Notes: generated from the sequence alone by a model not told the origin. A DNA stretch of 64,000 nucleotides from Paraburkholderia dilworthii (GCF_000472525.1 NZ_AWZT01000008.1:210-64209), one strand, 5' to 3'. Positions 8,155-19,059 are shown, counted from the stretch's first letter. Numbers and translations: made by a program.

Positions 8155-9642
8155 ATGAGCCTCGCAATCCGCTTCGACGACATCCGCAAAGACTTCGGCC
8201 CCGTTCGTGTGCTGCACGGCGTGAGCTTCGATCTCGCGCCGGGGCGCATCTACGGTCTGCTCGGTGAAAACGGCGCCGGCAAGTCGACTCTGATGAAAAT
8301 CCTCGCCGGCTATGAAACGGCGACTTCGGGCACGTTGCTGATAGACGGCCATGCGTGCCACTTTGCCGGTTCGCGCGACGCGGAGGCGCAAGGCATCGTG
8401 CTGATTCACCAGGAGTTCAATCTCGCCGAGCATCTGACCATCGCTCAGAACATGTATCTCGGTCACGAGAAGCGGCGCGGCTGGTTCGTCGACGATGCGG
8501 CAATGCGCACTGAAGCCGCGCGTTATCTCGCGCAAGTCGGACTCGACAAGTCGCCGGATACGAAAGTGCGCGAGCTGATCGTCGCGGAAAAGCAGATGGT
8601 GGAGATCGCTAAAGCGCTGTCGCGCCGCGCGCGTTTGCTCATCATGGACGAGCCGACGGCGACGCTCACGCCCTCCGAAACCGAGCGTCTTTTCACACTG
8701 ATGGCGAAGTTGAAGGCCGATGGCGTGACCATCGTCTACATCTCGCACAAGCTCGACGAAGTCGAGCGCATTACCGACGAAGTGATCGTGATGCGCGACG
8801 GCCGCTTCGTCGCGCGCAACGAAACGGCGGCGCTCGCGCGGCAACAGATGGCGAACCTGATGGTCGGCCGCGACGTGTCCGATATGTTCCCCGAGAAGAT
8901 AACCGTGTCCGCGGCCGCGCCGGTTGCACTGAAAGTGGAAGGGCTCGCCGTCCCCGAGTGGGTCGACGATCTGAGCTTCGACGTGCGCGCGGGCGAAGTG
9001 CTTGGCTTCGCGGGGCTCGTCGGCGCGGGACGCACCGAAGCGTTCGAAGCGATCATCGGCTTGCGCAAGCGCACGGCTGGGCGCATTGAAATCGCGGGCC
9101 GTCCCGTCGATCTGAAAAGCCCGCGCGCAGCAATGCGCCACGGCCTCACCTATCTCAGCGAAGACCGCAAAGGCAAGGGCCTGCACGTGAACCTGAGCCT
9201 GCAGGACAACGTCACGCTGATGACACTGGAACGCTACGCGCATCCGCTGCTCGACATGAAAGCGGGCCGCGAGGCGTTGAAAAGCGCCGTGAGCGAATTT
9301 GGCATTCGCACAGGCGACCTGTCGAGCCGCGCGCGCATGCTGTCGGGCGGCAATCAGCAGAAGCTCGCGCTCGCCAAGTTCTTGCAACCGGAGCCGGACG
9401 TGATCGTGCTCGACGAACCGACGCGCGGCGTCGACGTGGGCGCGAAACGCGACATCTATTTCCTGATTCATCGCCTCGCCGCGCAGGGTCGCGCGGTGAT
9501 CGTCATTTCATCCGAACTGATCGAGTTGATCGGCTTGTGCCATCGCGTCGCCGTGATGCGCGCGGGACGCCTGCAAGCCACGCTTACGCTCGAACATCTG
9601 ACCGAAGAGGAGTTGATCGCCCATGCGACCGGCACCCACTGA
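8155..9642 (+). CDS. Sugar ABC transporter ATP-binding protein (RbsA/MglA type)
   Basis: 495 residues with two fused ATPase domains, the standard form for the ribose/galactose class of importers. Domain 1: Walker A GENGAGKS (37-44) and Walker [12 protein letters not shown]. Domain 2 has a degenerate P-loop (GLVGAGRTE), an intact LSGGNQQK signature and [14 protein letters not shown]. Cytoplasmic subunit that powers import of a monosaccharide or polyol. Starts three bases after lacI and overlaps the permease gene by 20 bases, so the genes are co-translated. Confidence 0.93.
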   Translation: MSLAIRFDDIRKDFGPVRVLHGVSFDLAPGRIYGLLGENGAGKSTLMKILAGYETATSGTLLIDGHACHFAGSRDAEAQGIVLIHQEFNLAEHLTIAQNMYLGHEKRRGWFVDDAAMRTEAARYLAQVGLDKSPDTKVRELIVAEKQMVEIAKALSRRARLLIMDEPTATLTPSETERLFTLMAKLKADGVTIVYISHKLDEVERITDEVIVMRDGRFVARNETAALARQQMANLMVGRDVSDMFPEKITVSAAAPVALKVEGLAVPEWVDDLSFDVRAGEVLGFAGLVGAGRTEAFEAIIGLRKRTAGRIEIAGRPVDLKSPRAAMRHGLTYLSEDRKGKGLHVNLSLQDNVTLMTLERYAHPLLDMKAGREALKSAVSEFGIRTGDLSSRARMLSGGNQQKLALAKFLQPEPDVIVLDEPTRGVDVGAKRDIYFLIHRLAAQGRAVIVISSELIELIGLCHRVAVMRAGRLQATLTLEHLTEEELIAHATGTH

Positions 9643-10636
9643 AGCCGTGCAATCCGGCCGTGCTTTGCGCTTTGCGCATCGGCTGTATGCGCTTGGGCCG
9701 CTCGCCGGCCTGATCGCGCTGTGTATCGTCGGCACGCTGCTCAACCGAGATTTCGCCACGCTCGACAACATGATGAACGTGCTCACGCGTACGTCGTTCA
9801 TCGGCATCATCGCGGTGGGCATGACCTTCGTGATCATTTCGGGCGGCATCGATCTGTCGGTCGGCTCGATGGCCGCGTTGATCGCGGGCAGCATGATCTG
9901 GCTGATGAACGGGCTCGCGGCAGGCGTTGGCGGGCATACGTTCGCGCCGCTCGTCATCGTGTCGTTGGGCATTGCATTTGCGCTCGTGCTCGGCGGACTG
10001 TTCGGCTGCGTGCACGGCTTGCTGATTACCAAAGGACGCATCGAGCCGTTTATCGTCACGCTCGGCACACTCGGCATCTTTCGCGCGGTGCTGACATGGC
10101 TTGCCGACGGCGGCGCGCTGACGCTCGATAATTCGTTATCCGATCTATATGGACCGGTCTATTACGCGAGTCTCTTCGGCGTGCCGGTGCCGATCTGGGT
10201 GTTCCTCGTGACGGCGGCGGGCGGCGCGCTGATCCTGAATCGCACCGCGTTCGGTCGTCATGTGCAGGCGATCGGCTCGAACGAACAGGTCGCGCGCTAT
10301 GCGGCGATTCGTGTCGATACCGTGAAGATCGTCACATATGTGCTGCTCGGAATCTGCGTCGGCGTGGCCACCGTGTTGTACGTGCCGCGACTCGGCTCGG
10401 CCACGCCGACCACCGGGTTGCTTTGGGAGCTCGAAGCGATTGCATCGGTCGTGGTGGGCGGCACCGCGCTCAAGGGCGGCGAAGGGCGCGTCATCGGCAC
10501 GGTGATCGGCGCAATTCTGCTGTCGGTCATTGCCAATATTCTGAATCTCACCAGCATCATCAGCGTGTATCTGAACGCGGCGGTGCAGGGCGTGGTGATT
10601 ATCTTCGTCGCGTTCGTTCAACGTGGACGGCGGTAG
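9623..10636 (+). CDS. Sugar ABC transporter permease (RbsC type)
   Basis: 337 residues, hydrophobic throughout with about eight to ten predicted membrane segments. The ribose-type permease hallmark [11 protein letters not shown] is present early, followed by GxxxGxxxG-like stretches, and the C-terminal region has [17 protein letters not shown], the family's conserved loop. Inner-membrane channel for the importer. Its start overlaps the ATPase gene; the binding-protein gene follows after 74 bases. One permease gene is enough in this class because it works as a homodimer. Confidence 0.92.
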   Translation: MRPAPTEAVQSGRALRFAHRLYALGPLAGLIALCIVGTLLNRDFATLDNMMNVLTRTSFIGIIAVGMTFVIISGGIDLSVGSMAALIAGSMIWLMNGLAAGVGGHTFAPLVIVSLGIAFALVLGGLFGCVHGLLITKGRIEPFIVTLGTLGIFRAVLTWLADGGALTLDNSLSDLYGPVYYASLFGVPVPIWVFLVTAAGGALILNRTAFGRHVQAIGSNEQVARYAAIRVDTVKIVTYVLLGICVGVATVLYVPRLGSATPTTGLLWELEAIASVVVGGTALKGGEGRVIGTVIGAILLSVIANILNLTSIISVYLNAAVQGVVIIFVAFVQRGRR

Positions 10637-10710
10637 GTGTGGCGCTTTAAAGCGAAACAATGGGAGGGGCGCTTGACCGCCCCGCAACAGCAGACATTGG
10701 AGACACAACC

Positions 10711-11676
10711 ATGAAGCAGGTCATTCGAGCGATCGGCGCCGGCATGCTGGCGTTGGGCATACTGGGCACGGCAGGCGTTGCGCGCGCCGACGACAGCAAG
10801 GTCACGTTAGGCGTCGCGATTCCGACAGCCGACCACGGCTTCACGGGCGGCATCGTCTGGTGGGCGAATAAGGCGAAGGCCGATCTTGAGAAAGAACATC
10901 CGAATCTGAAAGTGATAGTGAAGACAGCGGCCGGCTCGCCCGAGCAGGCGAACCAGTTGCAGGATCTCGTCACGGTGAACAAGATCAATGCACTGGTGAT
11001 TTTCCCGTTCGAATCGGCGTCGCTCACGCAGCCGGTCGCGCAGGTGAAGAAGAAGGGCGTATACGTGACGGTGGTGGATCGCGGCCTGACCGACACCAGC
11101 GCACAGGATGCGTACGTGGCCGGCGACAACACGGCGTTCGGCAGAATCCCCGCTGAATATCTGGCGAAGGCGCTCGACGGCAAAGGCGATATCGTCGCGC
11201 TGCGCGGTATTCCGACGACGCTCGACAACGAACGCTGGACCGCGTTTACCGGCGTGCTGAAAGGTTATCCGAACATCAAGATCCTCGATGCGAAATACGC
11301 GAACTGGAATCGCGACGACGCGTTCAAGGTGATGCAGGATTATCTGACGCGCTTCAAGCACATCGACGCCGTGTGGGCCGCCGACGACGACATGGCGGTC
11401 GGCGTCATCAAGGCCATCGACCAGTCGAAGCGCAGCGACATCAAGATCGTGTTCGGCGGCGCCGGCTCGAAGGGGATGGTGAAGAACGTGATGGACGGCG
11501 CGCCGCTGATCAAGGCCGACGTATCGTACTCGCCGAAATTCATTTACGACGCGATCAAGCTCACCGCCGAAGCGCGTCTGAAGGGCGAGAAACTACCGGC
11601 CACGACGATCATTCCGTCGGTGCTGATCACGAAGGAAAACGCGCAACAGTTTTACTTCCCGGACTCGCCGTTCTGA
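10711..11676 (+). CDS. Sugar ABC transporter periplasmic substrate-binding protein
   Basis: 321 residues. Signal peptide [10 protein letters not shown]...ARA with cleavage at about residue 26. The mature part is a Peripla_BP_4 (ribose/xylose-binding) fold: [21 protein letters not shown] and [12 protein letters not shown] are typical pocket-lining segments. Start at 10711 (TTGGAGA upstream) puts the signal peptide at the N-terminus; the frame opens 17 codons earlier without support. The aspartates in DRG and DDD would contact sugar hydroxyls, but the ligand cannot be named. Confidence 0.92.
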   Translation: MKQVIRAIGAGMLALGILGTAGVARADDSKVTLGVAIPTADHGFTGGIVWWANKAKADLEKEHPNLKVIVKTAAGSPEQANQLQDLVTVNKINALVIFPFESASLTQPVAQVKKKGVYVTVVDRGLTDTSAQDAYVAGDNTAFGRIPAEYLAKALDGKGDIVALRGIPTTLDNERWTAFTGVLKGYPNIKILDAKYANWNRDDAFKVMQDYLTRFKHIDAVWAADDDMAVGVIKAIDQSKRSDIKIVFGGAGSKGMVKNVMDGAPLIKADVSYSPKFIYDAIKLTAEARLKGEKLPATTIIPSVLITKENAQQFYFPDSPF

Positions 11677-11743
11677 TTCTTGGCAGCGTCTATCGGCAGC
11701 GGGGCGCTCGCGGCATTCGCGTCCCGGTTAAAGGAACCATACG

Positions 11744-12793
11744 ATGAGAACCATCAAAGGTCCGGCGATCTTTCTCGCTCAATTCATGGGCGACGAAGTG
11801 CCGTTCGACAATCTCGCGCATCTGGCTACCTGGGCCGCGGGTCTCGGTTTCAAGGGCATTCAGGTGCCGTGCGATAGGCGGCTGATCGATCTCGAACAGG
11901 CGGCGTCGAGTCAGGCGTACTGCGACGAGTTGCGCGAGACCGTGGATAACGCGGGTGTAATCATCACCGAGTTGTCGACGCATCTGCAAGGGCAGCTTGT
12001 GGCCGTGCATCCCGCATATGACGCTTTGTTCGACGGCTTCGCGGCGCCGCATGTGCGCGGCGATCCGGGAGCGCGCACCCAGTGGGCCGTCGAGCAATTG
12101 AAGCTCGCCGCAAAGGCGTCGCAACGTTTGGGGCTTGATTCGCATGTGTCGTTTTCGGGCGCGCTCGCGTGGCCGTATCTGTATCCGTGGCCGCAGCGTC
12201 CGGCCGGTCTGGTCGACGCCGCGTTCGACGAACTCGCGCGCCGCTGGACGCCGATTCTCGATGCCTTCGACGCCGCCGGCGTGGACGTCTGCTACGAACT
12301 GCATCCGGGTGAAGACCTGCACGACGGTGTGACCTTCGAACGGTTTCTGCACGCGGTGCACGAGCATCCGCGCGCGAATATTCTTTACGATCCGAGCCAC
12401 TTCGTTCTACAGCAACTCGACTACCTCGCGTTTATCGACATCTATCACGAGCGCATCAAGGCGTTTCATGTGAAGGACGCGGAGTTCCGGCCGAACGGCA
12501 AGCAGGGCGTCTACGGCGGTTATAGCGGCTGGGTCGAGCGCGCGGGGCGCTTTCGTTCGCTCGGGGACGGGCAGATCGATTTTCGCGCGATCTTCTCGAA
12601 GATGGCGCAATACGATTTCCCTGGCTGGGCGGTGCTCGAATGGGAGTGCGCGCTCAAGCATCCACACGACGGCGCGCGCGAAGGTGCCGAGTTCATTCGC
12701 GAGCACATCATCCGCGTGGCCGAACATGCATTCGACGACTTCGCGGGCAGCGGTGTCGATGCAGCGCAGTTAAAGCGTGTGCTCGGTATCTGA
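11744..12793 (+). CDS. Sugar phosphate isomerase/epimerase (TIM barrel, AP-endonuclease-2 fold)
   Basis: 349 residues, cytoplasmic. The fold's metal ligands and catalytic acids are visible: Glu185 and His187 in CYELHPGED, Asp216 and His219 in YDPSHF, His242 in FHVKDAEF and Glu299 in VLEWE. Known members isomerise or epimerise keto-sugars, inosose or hydroxypyruvate. Placed between the importer and a Gfo/Idh/MocA dehydrogenase, it most likely acts on the imported sugar or on its oxidised form. This pairing occurs in inositol and 3-keto-sugar pathways, but no diagnostic inositol genes are present here. Confidence 0.85.
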   Translation: MRTIKGPAIFLAQFMGDEVPFDNLAHLATWAAGLGFKGIQVPCDRRLIDLEQAASSQAYCDELRETVDNAGVIITELSTHLQGQLVAVHPAYDALFDGFAAPHVRGDPGARTQWAVEQLKLAAKASQRLGLDSHVSFSGALAWPYLYPWPQRPAGLVDAAFDELARRWTPILDAFDAAGVDVCYELHPGEDLHDGVTFERFLHAVHEHPRANILYDPSHFVLQQLDYLAFIDIYHERIKAFHVKDAEFRPNGKQGVYGGYSGWVERAGRFRSLGDGQIDFRAIFSKMAQYDFPGWAVLEWECALKHPHDGAREGAEFIREHIIRVAEHAFDDFAGSGVDAAQLKRVLGI

Positions 12794-12828
12794 GCGCATT
12801 GCAACTTTAAGCGAACGGAGCGGGCACG

Positions 12829-13980
12829 ATGCCATACAGAAGACTTAGGTTGGGCATGGTCGGCGGCGGGCAGGGCGCGTTTATCGGCGCGGTGCATCGG
12901 ATCGCGGCGCGGCTCGACGATCGTTTCGAACTGGTGGCGGGTGCGTTGTCGTCCGATCCCGAACGCGCGCGAGCGAGCGCCGCCGAGGTGGGCATTGCGC
13001 GCAGTTACGCCGGCTGGCAAGAAATGGCGCAGGCCGAAGCCGCGCGCGACGACGGTATCGACGCCGTCGCGATCGTCACGCCGAATCATCTGCATGCGCC
13101 GGTCGCAACCGCGTTTCTCGAAGCGGGCATTCATGTGGTGTGCGACAAACCGCTTGCCATCTCTCTCGCTGAAGGCGAAGCGCTCGCCAAGCTCGCGCGC
13201 GATAAGAACAAGCTTTTTGCGCTGACGCACACGTATTCGGGCTATCCGTTGGTGCGTCACGCGCGCGAGTTGATCGAAGCAGGCGAGTTGGGTCAGATAC
13301 GCGTCGTGCAGGTCGAATATGCGCAGGACTGGCTGGCCGAACCGATAGAAACCGGCGGCTTGAACAAGCAGGCCGGCTGGCGCACGGACCCCGCGTTGGC
13401 GGGCCCGGCGGGCTGTCTCGGCGATATCGGCACGCATGCATATCACCTTGCCGCTTTCGTCACCGGCATGACGCCTGTAGCGCTCTCGGCTGAGTTGCAT
13501 ACGTTCGTGCCGGGGCGCCGCATCGACGATCACGTGCAGGCGATGCTGCGCTATGCGAACGGCGCGCGCGGCATGCTTTGGGCGAGCCAGGTGGCGAGCG
13601 GCGCGGAGAACGCATTGCGTCTGCGCGTTTATGGCACGAAAGCGAGCCTTGCGTTCGATCAGGAGAACCCCAACGAATTGTGGTTCACGCCACTCGGCGC
13701 AACAGCGCAGCGTTTGACGCGCGCGCGCGTGGACGGCGTGAGCGCGGCCCATGCGACGCGCGTGCCGCCGGGTCATCCCGAAGGCTATCTGGAAGCGTTC
13801 GCGCAGTTGTATAGGGACGCTGCGTTGCAGATCGAAGCGTTGAACGAGGGCCGCGCATTGCCGGCTGAAAGTCTGCTCCTCACGACAGTGGAGGACGGCG
13901 TGGCGGGTCTGCGCTTTATCGATGCCGTGCTCGCGAGCAGCGCGGCGGATGGGCAGTGGTGGGAGATTGAGAAGGCATGA
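12829..13980 (+). CDS. Gfo/Idh/MocA family NAD(P)-dependent oxidoreductase
   Basis: 383 residues. The Rossmann motif is [11 protein letters not shown] (10-20); the family's EKP motif appears as CDKPLA with Lys107; the catalytic region GDIGTHAYH carries Asp199 and His203. A C-terminal alpha/beta substrate domain follows. Known members oxidise sugars or polyols at a ring hydroxyl using NAD(P). It is the last gene of the operon, 35 bases after the isomerase, and probably performs the first oxidation of the imported compound. Confidence 0.88.
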   Translation: MPYRRLRLGMVGGGQGAFIGAVHRIAARLDDRFELVAGALSSDPERARASAAEVGIARSYAGWQEMAQAEAARDDGIDAVAIVTPNHLHAPVATAFLEAGIHVVCDKPLAISLAEGEALAKLARDKNKLFALTHTYSGYPLVRHARELIEAGELGQIRVVQVEYAQDWLAEPIETGGLNKQAGWRTDPALAGPAGCLGDIGTHAYHLAAFVTGMTPVALSAELHTFVPGRRIDDHVQAMLRYANGARGMLWASQVASGAENALRLRVYGTKASLAFDQENPNELWFTPLGATAQRLTRARVDGVSAAHATRVPPGHPEGYLEAFAQLYRDAALQIEALNEGRALPAESLLLTTVEDGVAGLRFIDAVLASSAADGQWWEIEKA

Positions 13981-14099
13981 AGCGGGTTTTAAGTGCGCAT
14001 GGAGCTGCCTCGGCGCAGGGGCTTGCAGCGCAGGCTCGAAGTCGTGATTCGCTGCGCGAGCTTAAAGCCGCGCAGCACTACCCGCCATGCATGTCCGCT

Positions 14100-14360
14100 T
14101 CAACCGCCCTTGCTTTTCTTGATTTGTTCTTCGAACGCAATATCGAGCTTGCTCGCCTTGCGCGGTTTTTGCGGACCGTACGCATCGACGAACTTGACGA
14201 AGTCGTCGAGCGTGAGGGGATCGGAGACTTTCTTGTCCGTGCCGCCCGATTTGTCGACGAGATAAAAGAGACCGCCGGAAAGGCTGATCGCAGCGAACTG
14301 CGGATTGCCGCTGCGCGTTTTCAGCCGCTCGACAGCGTGGATGGCTCGCGTGGTGCGCAT
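14100..14360 (-). CDS. Small conserved hypothetical protein
   Basis: 86 residues, basic C-terminus ending KKSKGG, no signal peptide or membrane segment. A short beta-rich core (GNPQFAAISLSGGLFYLVD) is followed by LTLDDFVKFVDAYGP. I do not recognise a named family. Codon use looks like real coding sequence and the overlapping frames on the other strand look worse. The ribosome binding site is weak. Function unknown. Confidence 0.55.
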   Translation of the reverse strand: MRTTRAIHAVERLKTRSGNPQFAAISLSGGLFYLVDKSGGTDKKVSDPLTLDDFVKFVDAYGPQKPRKASKLDIAFEEQIKKSKGG

Positions 14361-14422
14361 GATGTGAGGCTGCCCGTCGGAGAAAGACTAGTACTTTAAC
14401 AATTTCGCCGACGCCGCGCGGC

Positions 14423-17400
14423 TCAGCCCGAACGGCGCTGCAATTTCCGTCGCAACCAGTCCGCCCAGTCCTCCAGCACGGTGTACACGACAGGCACAAC
14501 GACGAGCGTCAATATCGACGACGTAATCACGCCGCCAATCACCGTTTGCCCGAGCGGCCCGCGTTGCTCGCCGCCTTCGCCCAGCGCGGCGGCGAGTGGC
14601 AGCATGCCGAAGATCATCGCGAGTGTGGTCATCAGAATGGGCCGCAAGCGCACGCGTGCAGCTTCGAGCAGAGCCTCGCGCCGTTCCATCACGCGGCCTT
14701 TGCCCGATGCGTCGAGCAGCGTGCCGCGTCGCGCCTGGTTTGCGAAGTCCACGAGCAGAATCGCGTTCTTGGTGACGAGCCCCATCAGCATCACGAAGCC
14801 GATGATCGAAAACATGTTGAGCGTGCTGCCGAACAGCAGCAATGCGACCAGCACACCGATCAGCGTAAGCGGCAGCGACGCCATGATCGCAAGCGGCTGC
14901 GCGAAGCTCGCGAATTGCGACGCGAGAATCATGTAGATGAAAATCACCGCGAGCGCGAGCGCCTCGGCCGCGAACACCAACGACTCGTTCATGTTCGTCG
15001 TCGAGCCCTCGAAGCGATAGCGATAGCCGGCGGGCAGATGCATTGCGTCGAGGGTCTTCGCAATGTCCGACGCGACTTCGCCGGACGAGCGGCCGCTCAC
15101 GTTCGTCGTCAGCATCACCTCCCGTTGCAGGTCGCGGCGATTTAGCACGTCCGGGCCGGTCGTGTTCGCGATGTCCGCAATTTGCCTCAGCGGCACGAGC
15201 ACCGGCGCGCCGTTGGAGTCGGTGCGATTGGTGGCGATCATCAACCTCGAAAGATCGTCGATGTTCTCGCGTTGCGCGCGCGGCAAGCGCACGCTGACGT
15301 CGTAATCCTGGTCGTCGGGCGCGCGCCACGTGCTGATGGCATCGCCCGACAGCAGCGGCCGCAATGCGGTGCCGATGTCCGCCACGCCCACGCCGAGGTC
15401 GGAGGCGAGTTCACGCTTCACGTTGATCGCGACGATCGGCTTATCCGCCTTCAGGCTGGAATCGAGATCCACGAGGCCGGCAATCTTGCGCATGCGGACC
15501 TGCGCCGCATCGGAGAGCCGCCGCAGTTCTTCCATGTTGTCGCCCTGCAAGCTCAACTGGATCGCTTTCGTGCTGCCTGCGCCGTCCGGCATGCCGATTT
15601 CGGTCACCGTCACGCCCGCCACCGAAGCGAGCCGTGCACGAAACACCTGATTCAGTTCAGCTACGCCGCGTGTGCGGTCGCGGCGGTCTTTCAGCCGAAC
15701 AGTGATGAGCGCGTTGTTCTTGCCTTGCGTGTTGCCCGAGTTGACCGTCGCATAGGTGTAGCGCACTTCCGGGTAAGTCGCGAGAATCGCCTCGACCTGC
15801 TGGACTTTTTCCGACGTGGCTTCGAGCGACGTGCCCACCGGCGTATTCAAGCCGATCTTCGTAATCGAAAAATCCGCGTTGGGCACGAACTCGGTGCCGA
15901 CAAACGGCACCAGAAAGAGGCTGCCAAAAAAGGTCGCCGCGGCCACGACGAGCGTGATAGCTCGATGTTCGAGCGACCAGCCGAGCAGGCGTTGATAGAG
16001 CGCGCTGAGCTGCTCTATCTGCCGGTCGAACAGATGCAGCGAACGCTCGACGAAGCGGCCGTAACGATAGCCTTTGCGTCCCGTGTCGGCGTCGTGCAGA
16101 TCGGGGTCGGGCCAGATCGACGAGAGCATTGGATCGAGCGTGAACGAGACGAACATCGAGATCAGCACGGCGGCCGCGACCGTGATGCCGAATTGATGGA
16201 AGAAGCGGCCGATGATTCCGCCCATGAAGCCGACCGGCAAAAACACCGCGACAATCGAGAAGGTGGTCGCGAGCACGGCCAACGCGATTTCTTTCGTGCC
16301 GTCGAGCGCCGCTGTGCGGTGGTCCGCGCCGAGCTGCACGTGCCGCACGATGTTCTCGCGCACCACGATTGCGTCGTCGATCAGGAGGCCCACGCATAGC
16401 GACAGAGCCATCAGCGTAATCACATTGATCGTGAAGCCGCACGCGTACATCACCGCGAACGTGCCGATCAACGCGATCGGCAGCGTGAGGCCGGTGATGA
16501 CCGTGCTGCGCCACGAGCCGAGAAAGAGGAACACGATGAACACCGTCAGCAAAGCGCCTTCGAGCAACGTGCGCTTCACTTCATTGACGCTCTCTTCGAT
16601 GTTGATCGACGAGTCGTCGGTGATGTCGAGCTTCACGCCCGGCGGCAACTGCGGCTGCAGCCGTGCAATTTCCGCGCGCACGCCATGCGCGACGTCGACC
16701 GTGTTTTCGCCTTGCGCCTTGATGATCGAGAGGAACAGCGCGCGGCGGCCGTTGAGCAGAGCCATGCTGTCCGCTTCCTGCTGACCGTCGACCACGTCGG
16801 CAACCTGATCGAGCGTCACCGGCTGCGTGGTGGAGGACGCTGTGGGAATCGCCGACTGCGCACCGCGCCGCGCGACGATGATCCGCTTGAAGTCGGCCGG
16901 CGTCTCGAAGCGGCCCTTCACCTGCACCGTTTGCTCGACATTGCTCGACGTCAGCGGCCCGGCGGGAATCTCCTGGTTTTCGTTCTGCACCGCGCGGATC
17001 ACCTGATCGACGCCGACGGAAAGCGCCTGCAGTTTCTGCGGATTCACGTCGATTTGCACTTGCCGCTTCACGCCGCCGACGAGCGACACCGAGCCGACAC
17101 CGCGCACCGTCTCAAGCCGCTTGCGCACGATCTGATCGGCGACGGTGGTCAGATCGCGCGTGGACAGCGACGCGCCCGGCGCGTTGGATACCGCCACCGT
17201 CACGATCGGCATATCCGCGGGGTCGTAGCGCAATACGCGCGGCTCCTTCACGCCGTCGCGCAGATCGGGGCGGATCAGCGCAATCTTGTCGCGCACGTCC
17301 TGCGCGGCCTGTACCGCGTCGACCGCAAGATCGAACTGCACGATCACGACCGATTGCGCGTCGTACGAGCGCGACGTGATCTGATCGATGCCGCTGATCG

Positions 17401-17617
17401 TGTTGACGGCTTCCTCGATCTTGCGCGTGACGTCCGACTCGACCGATTCCGGCGAAGCACCTGGATACGCCGTCTGCACGACCACGATCGGAAAGGTGAT
17501 GTCGGGGAACTGATCGACCTTCAGCCGCTGATACGAGAAGAGGCCCATCACGAGGAAGGCCATCATCATCATCGTGGCAAGCACCGGGTTGCCGATGCTG
17601 ATGCGCGTGAACCACAT
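14423..17617 (-). CDS. RND efflux transporter permease (AcrB/MdtB-C type)
   Basis: 1064 residues, full length for a hydrophobe/amphiphile RND pump. N-terminal membrane helix, then a large periplasmic loop with DQFPDITFPIVVV, then helices 2-6 with the proton-relay motif LLIDDAIVVREN around residue 405; the second half repeats the pattern to about residue 1050. Inner-membrane proton-driven drug exporter. It starts 15 bases after the adaptor gene and is clearly co-transcribed with it. The product has a basic C-terminus (RRKLQRRSG). No outer-membrane factor gene is adjacent; the TolC-like gene at 4.2-5.7 kb is a candidate. Substrates unknown. Confidence 0.93.
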   Translation of the reverse strand: MWFTRISIGNPVLATMMMMAFLVMGLFSYQRLKVDQFPDITFPIVVVQTAYPGASPESVESDVTRKIEEAVNTISGIDQITSRSYDAQSVVIVQFDLAVDAVQAAQDVRDKIALIRPDLRDGVKEPRVLRYDPADMPIVTVAVSNAPGASLSTRDLTTVADQIVRKRLETVRGVGSVSLVGGVKRQVQIDVNPQKLQALSVGVDQVIRAVQNENQEIPAGPLTSSNVEQTVQVKGRFETPADFKRIIVARRGAQSAIPTASSTTQPVTLDQVADVVDGQQEADSMALLNGRRALFLSIIKAQGENTVDVAHGVRAEIARLQPQLPPGVKLDITDDSSINIEESVNEVKRTLLEGALLTVFIVFLFLGSWRSTVITGLTLPIALIGTFAVMYACGFTINVITLMALSLCVGLLIDDAIVVRENIVRHVQLGADHRTAALDGTKEIALAVLATTFSIVAVFLPVGFMGGIIGRFFHQFGITVAAAVLISMFVSFTLDPMLSSIWPDPDLHDADTGRKGYRYGRFVERSLHLFDRQIEQLSALYQRLLGWSLEHRAITLVVAAATFFGSLFLVPFVGTEFVPNADFSITKIGLNTPVGTSLEATSEKVQQVEAILATYPEVRYTYATVNSGNTQGKNNALITVRLKDRRDRTRGVAELNQVFRARLASVAGVTVTEIGMPDGAGSTKAIQLSLQGDNMEELRRLSDAAQVRMRKIAGLVDLDSSLKADKPIVAINVKRELASDLGVGVADIGTALRPLLSGDAISTWRAPDDQDYDVSVRLPRAQRENIDDLSRLMIATNRTDSNGAPVLVPLRQIADIANTTGPDVLNRRDLQREVMLTTNVSGRSSGEVASDIAKTLDAMHLPAGYRYRFEGSTTNMNESLVFAAEALALAVIFIYMILASQFASFAQPLAIMASLPLTLIGVLVALLLFGSTLNMFSIIGFVMLMGLVTKNAILLVDFANQARRGTLLDASGKGRVMERREALLEAARVRLRPILMTTLAMIFGMLPLAAALGEGGEQRGPLGQTVIGGVITSSILTLVVVPVVYTVLEDWADWLRRKLQRRSG

Positions 17618-17632
17618 GGACGAGGGCTCCGC

Positions 17633-18850
17633 TCAGCGCTGGCCGGAGCCGGGCGCGTTGGACGCGTTGGCGGCACTGGCGGCAGGCGTCGGCGCGGACG
17701 CCGGTGTGGACATTGCCGCTCCGGCAGCGGGCACCATATGCACCGTACTGCCGATGCGCAACGAGCCGAGATTGTTCTTCACGATCTGCTGGCCGGGTGC
17801 GAGCGGGCCGCCGACGATCTCGGTCCACGTGCCGCCGTCTGCGTCACCGGTGATTCCGGTCTGCACCGGCTCTTCGATCAGCTTGCCGCCGACGAGCGCA
17901 TACACACTATGGCGCGCGGCATCGGTGCGCACCGCAGTGGCGGGCACCGCCAAAACATCTGGCCGGCTGCCCACCGAAATCGTGCCGGTGCCGAACATGC
18001 CGATGCGCAATACGCCCGATGGATTCGCAACCTGGACATACACCATGATCGAGCGCGAACCTGGCTGCGCGGCGGGATTGATGCGCGTGATCGCGCCTGC
18101 TACGGGCGTATCGATTCCATCGAACGCGATTCGCACCGGCTGGCCGATTCGCACGCGGCCGATCTCGCCGACCGGCACCGGCGCTTCGAGCTCAAGCGTG
18201 TGCAGATCGACCACGTCGAAGAGCTTCGTATCCACGGCGATCTTTTCGCCTGGCTCGACCGATCGCGACGCGATCTGTCCGTTGAGCGGCGAGCGCACCA
18301 CGGTATCGGCGAGCGACAGATTCGACGACGCCAGCGCCGCGCGCGCCGCATCGAGATTCGCGCGGGCGATGTCGTACTGGCTTTGCGCGGTGTCGAACGC
18401 GTTCTTCGAAATGAAGCCTTTTTCTACGAGCACGCGATTGTTTTCGAGCGTTTGTCTCGCAATGTCGAGCTGGCCCGCCATCGCGGCCATCTGACCGCGG
18501 CTTTGCTCGGCACGGGCCACGTAGTCGCGCGCGTCGATCTTCGCGAGGATCTGCCCGGCTTTGACCGAATCGCCTTCGCGCACGGCGACTTCGAGTACCG
18601 AACCCGCTACTTTCGATTTGACCGCGGCTTGCGTGACGGCGCGCAGCGAGCCGGTCAGCGGCAGCGTCTGGACGAGCGTGCGGCGGCCGACCGTGGTGAG
18701 ATCGTCGGGGGAGAATTCGATGACGGAAGAGATCGTGTCGGCCGTGGCCGCGGGCGTCTCGCGCTTTCGAATCGCCTGGGCGATCGCGATCGCGAGAACC
18801 ACGACGGCGACGACAGCGGCGATGATGATGCGTTTTCTGGTCTTTATCAT
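17633..18850 (-). CDS. RND efflux periplasmic adaptor (membrane fusion protein)
   Basis: 405 residues. One N-terminal membrane segment (about 8-25) anchors it; a lipoyl half-motif VAVREGDSVKAGQILAKID precedes a Gln/Ala-rich alpha hairpin (about 110-180), then the second lipoyl half with VRSPLNGQIASR, a beta barrel and the membrane-proximal domain. The last 35 residues are Ala/Pro/Ser-rich and probably disordered. I start at ATG 18850 (MIKTRKR), which places the membrane anchor at the N-terminus. It bridges the RND permease gene product to an outer-membrane channel. Confidence 0.9.
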   Translation of the reverse strand: MIKTRKRIIIAAVVAVVVLAIAIAQAIRKRETPAATADTISSVIEFSPDDLTTVGRRTLVQTLPLTGSLRAVTQAAVKSKVAGSVLEVAVREGDSVKAGQILAKIDARDYVARAEQSRGQMAAMAGQLDIARQTLENNRVLVEKGFISKNAFDTAQSQYDIARANLDAARAALASSNLSLADTVVRSPLNGQIASRSVEPGEKIAVDTKLFDVVDLHTLELEAPVPVGEIGRVRIGQPVRIAFDGIDTPVAGAITRINPAAQPGSRSIMVYVQVANPSGVLRIGMFGTGTISVGSRPDVLAVPATAVRTDAARHSVYALVGGKLIEEPVQTGITGDADGGTWTEIVGGPLAPGQQIVKNNLGSLRIGSTVHMVPAAGAAMSTPASAPTPAASAANASNAPGSGQR

Positions 18851-19059
18851 GCGCGATCTGACGGACTTCACGGACTGGCGATACACGCGGAATCGGCGGT
18901 GGCCTCGACAAGCGGGCGCGCCGCACGCTCGTCGCGCAATCGGCAAATTAGCCTGAGCTCGCGCTCACCGCAAGCTGGCCGTCAGCATGGTACACGGAGG
19001 TTGCGGCGCGCAGGTTGAGCCTGCAACGCCGCCGCGCGCACGGACGTACTTTAAATGGC

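Noticed and set aside
16685..19018. A 777-codon plus-strand open frame opposite the RND genes
   Set aside because: It is the mirror of two well-supported minus-strand genes, is Arg/His/Asp-rich with no domain, and arises from the high GC content.
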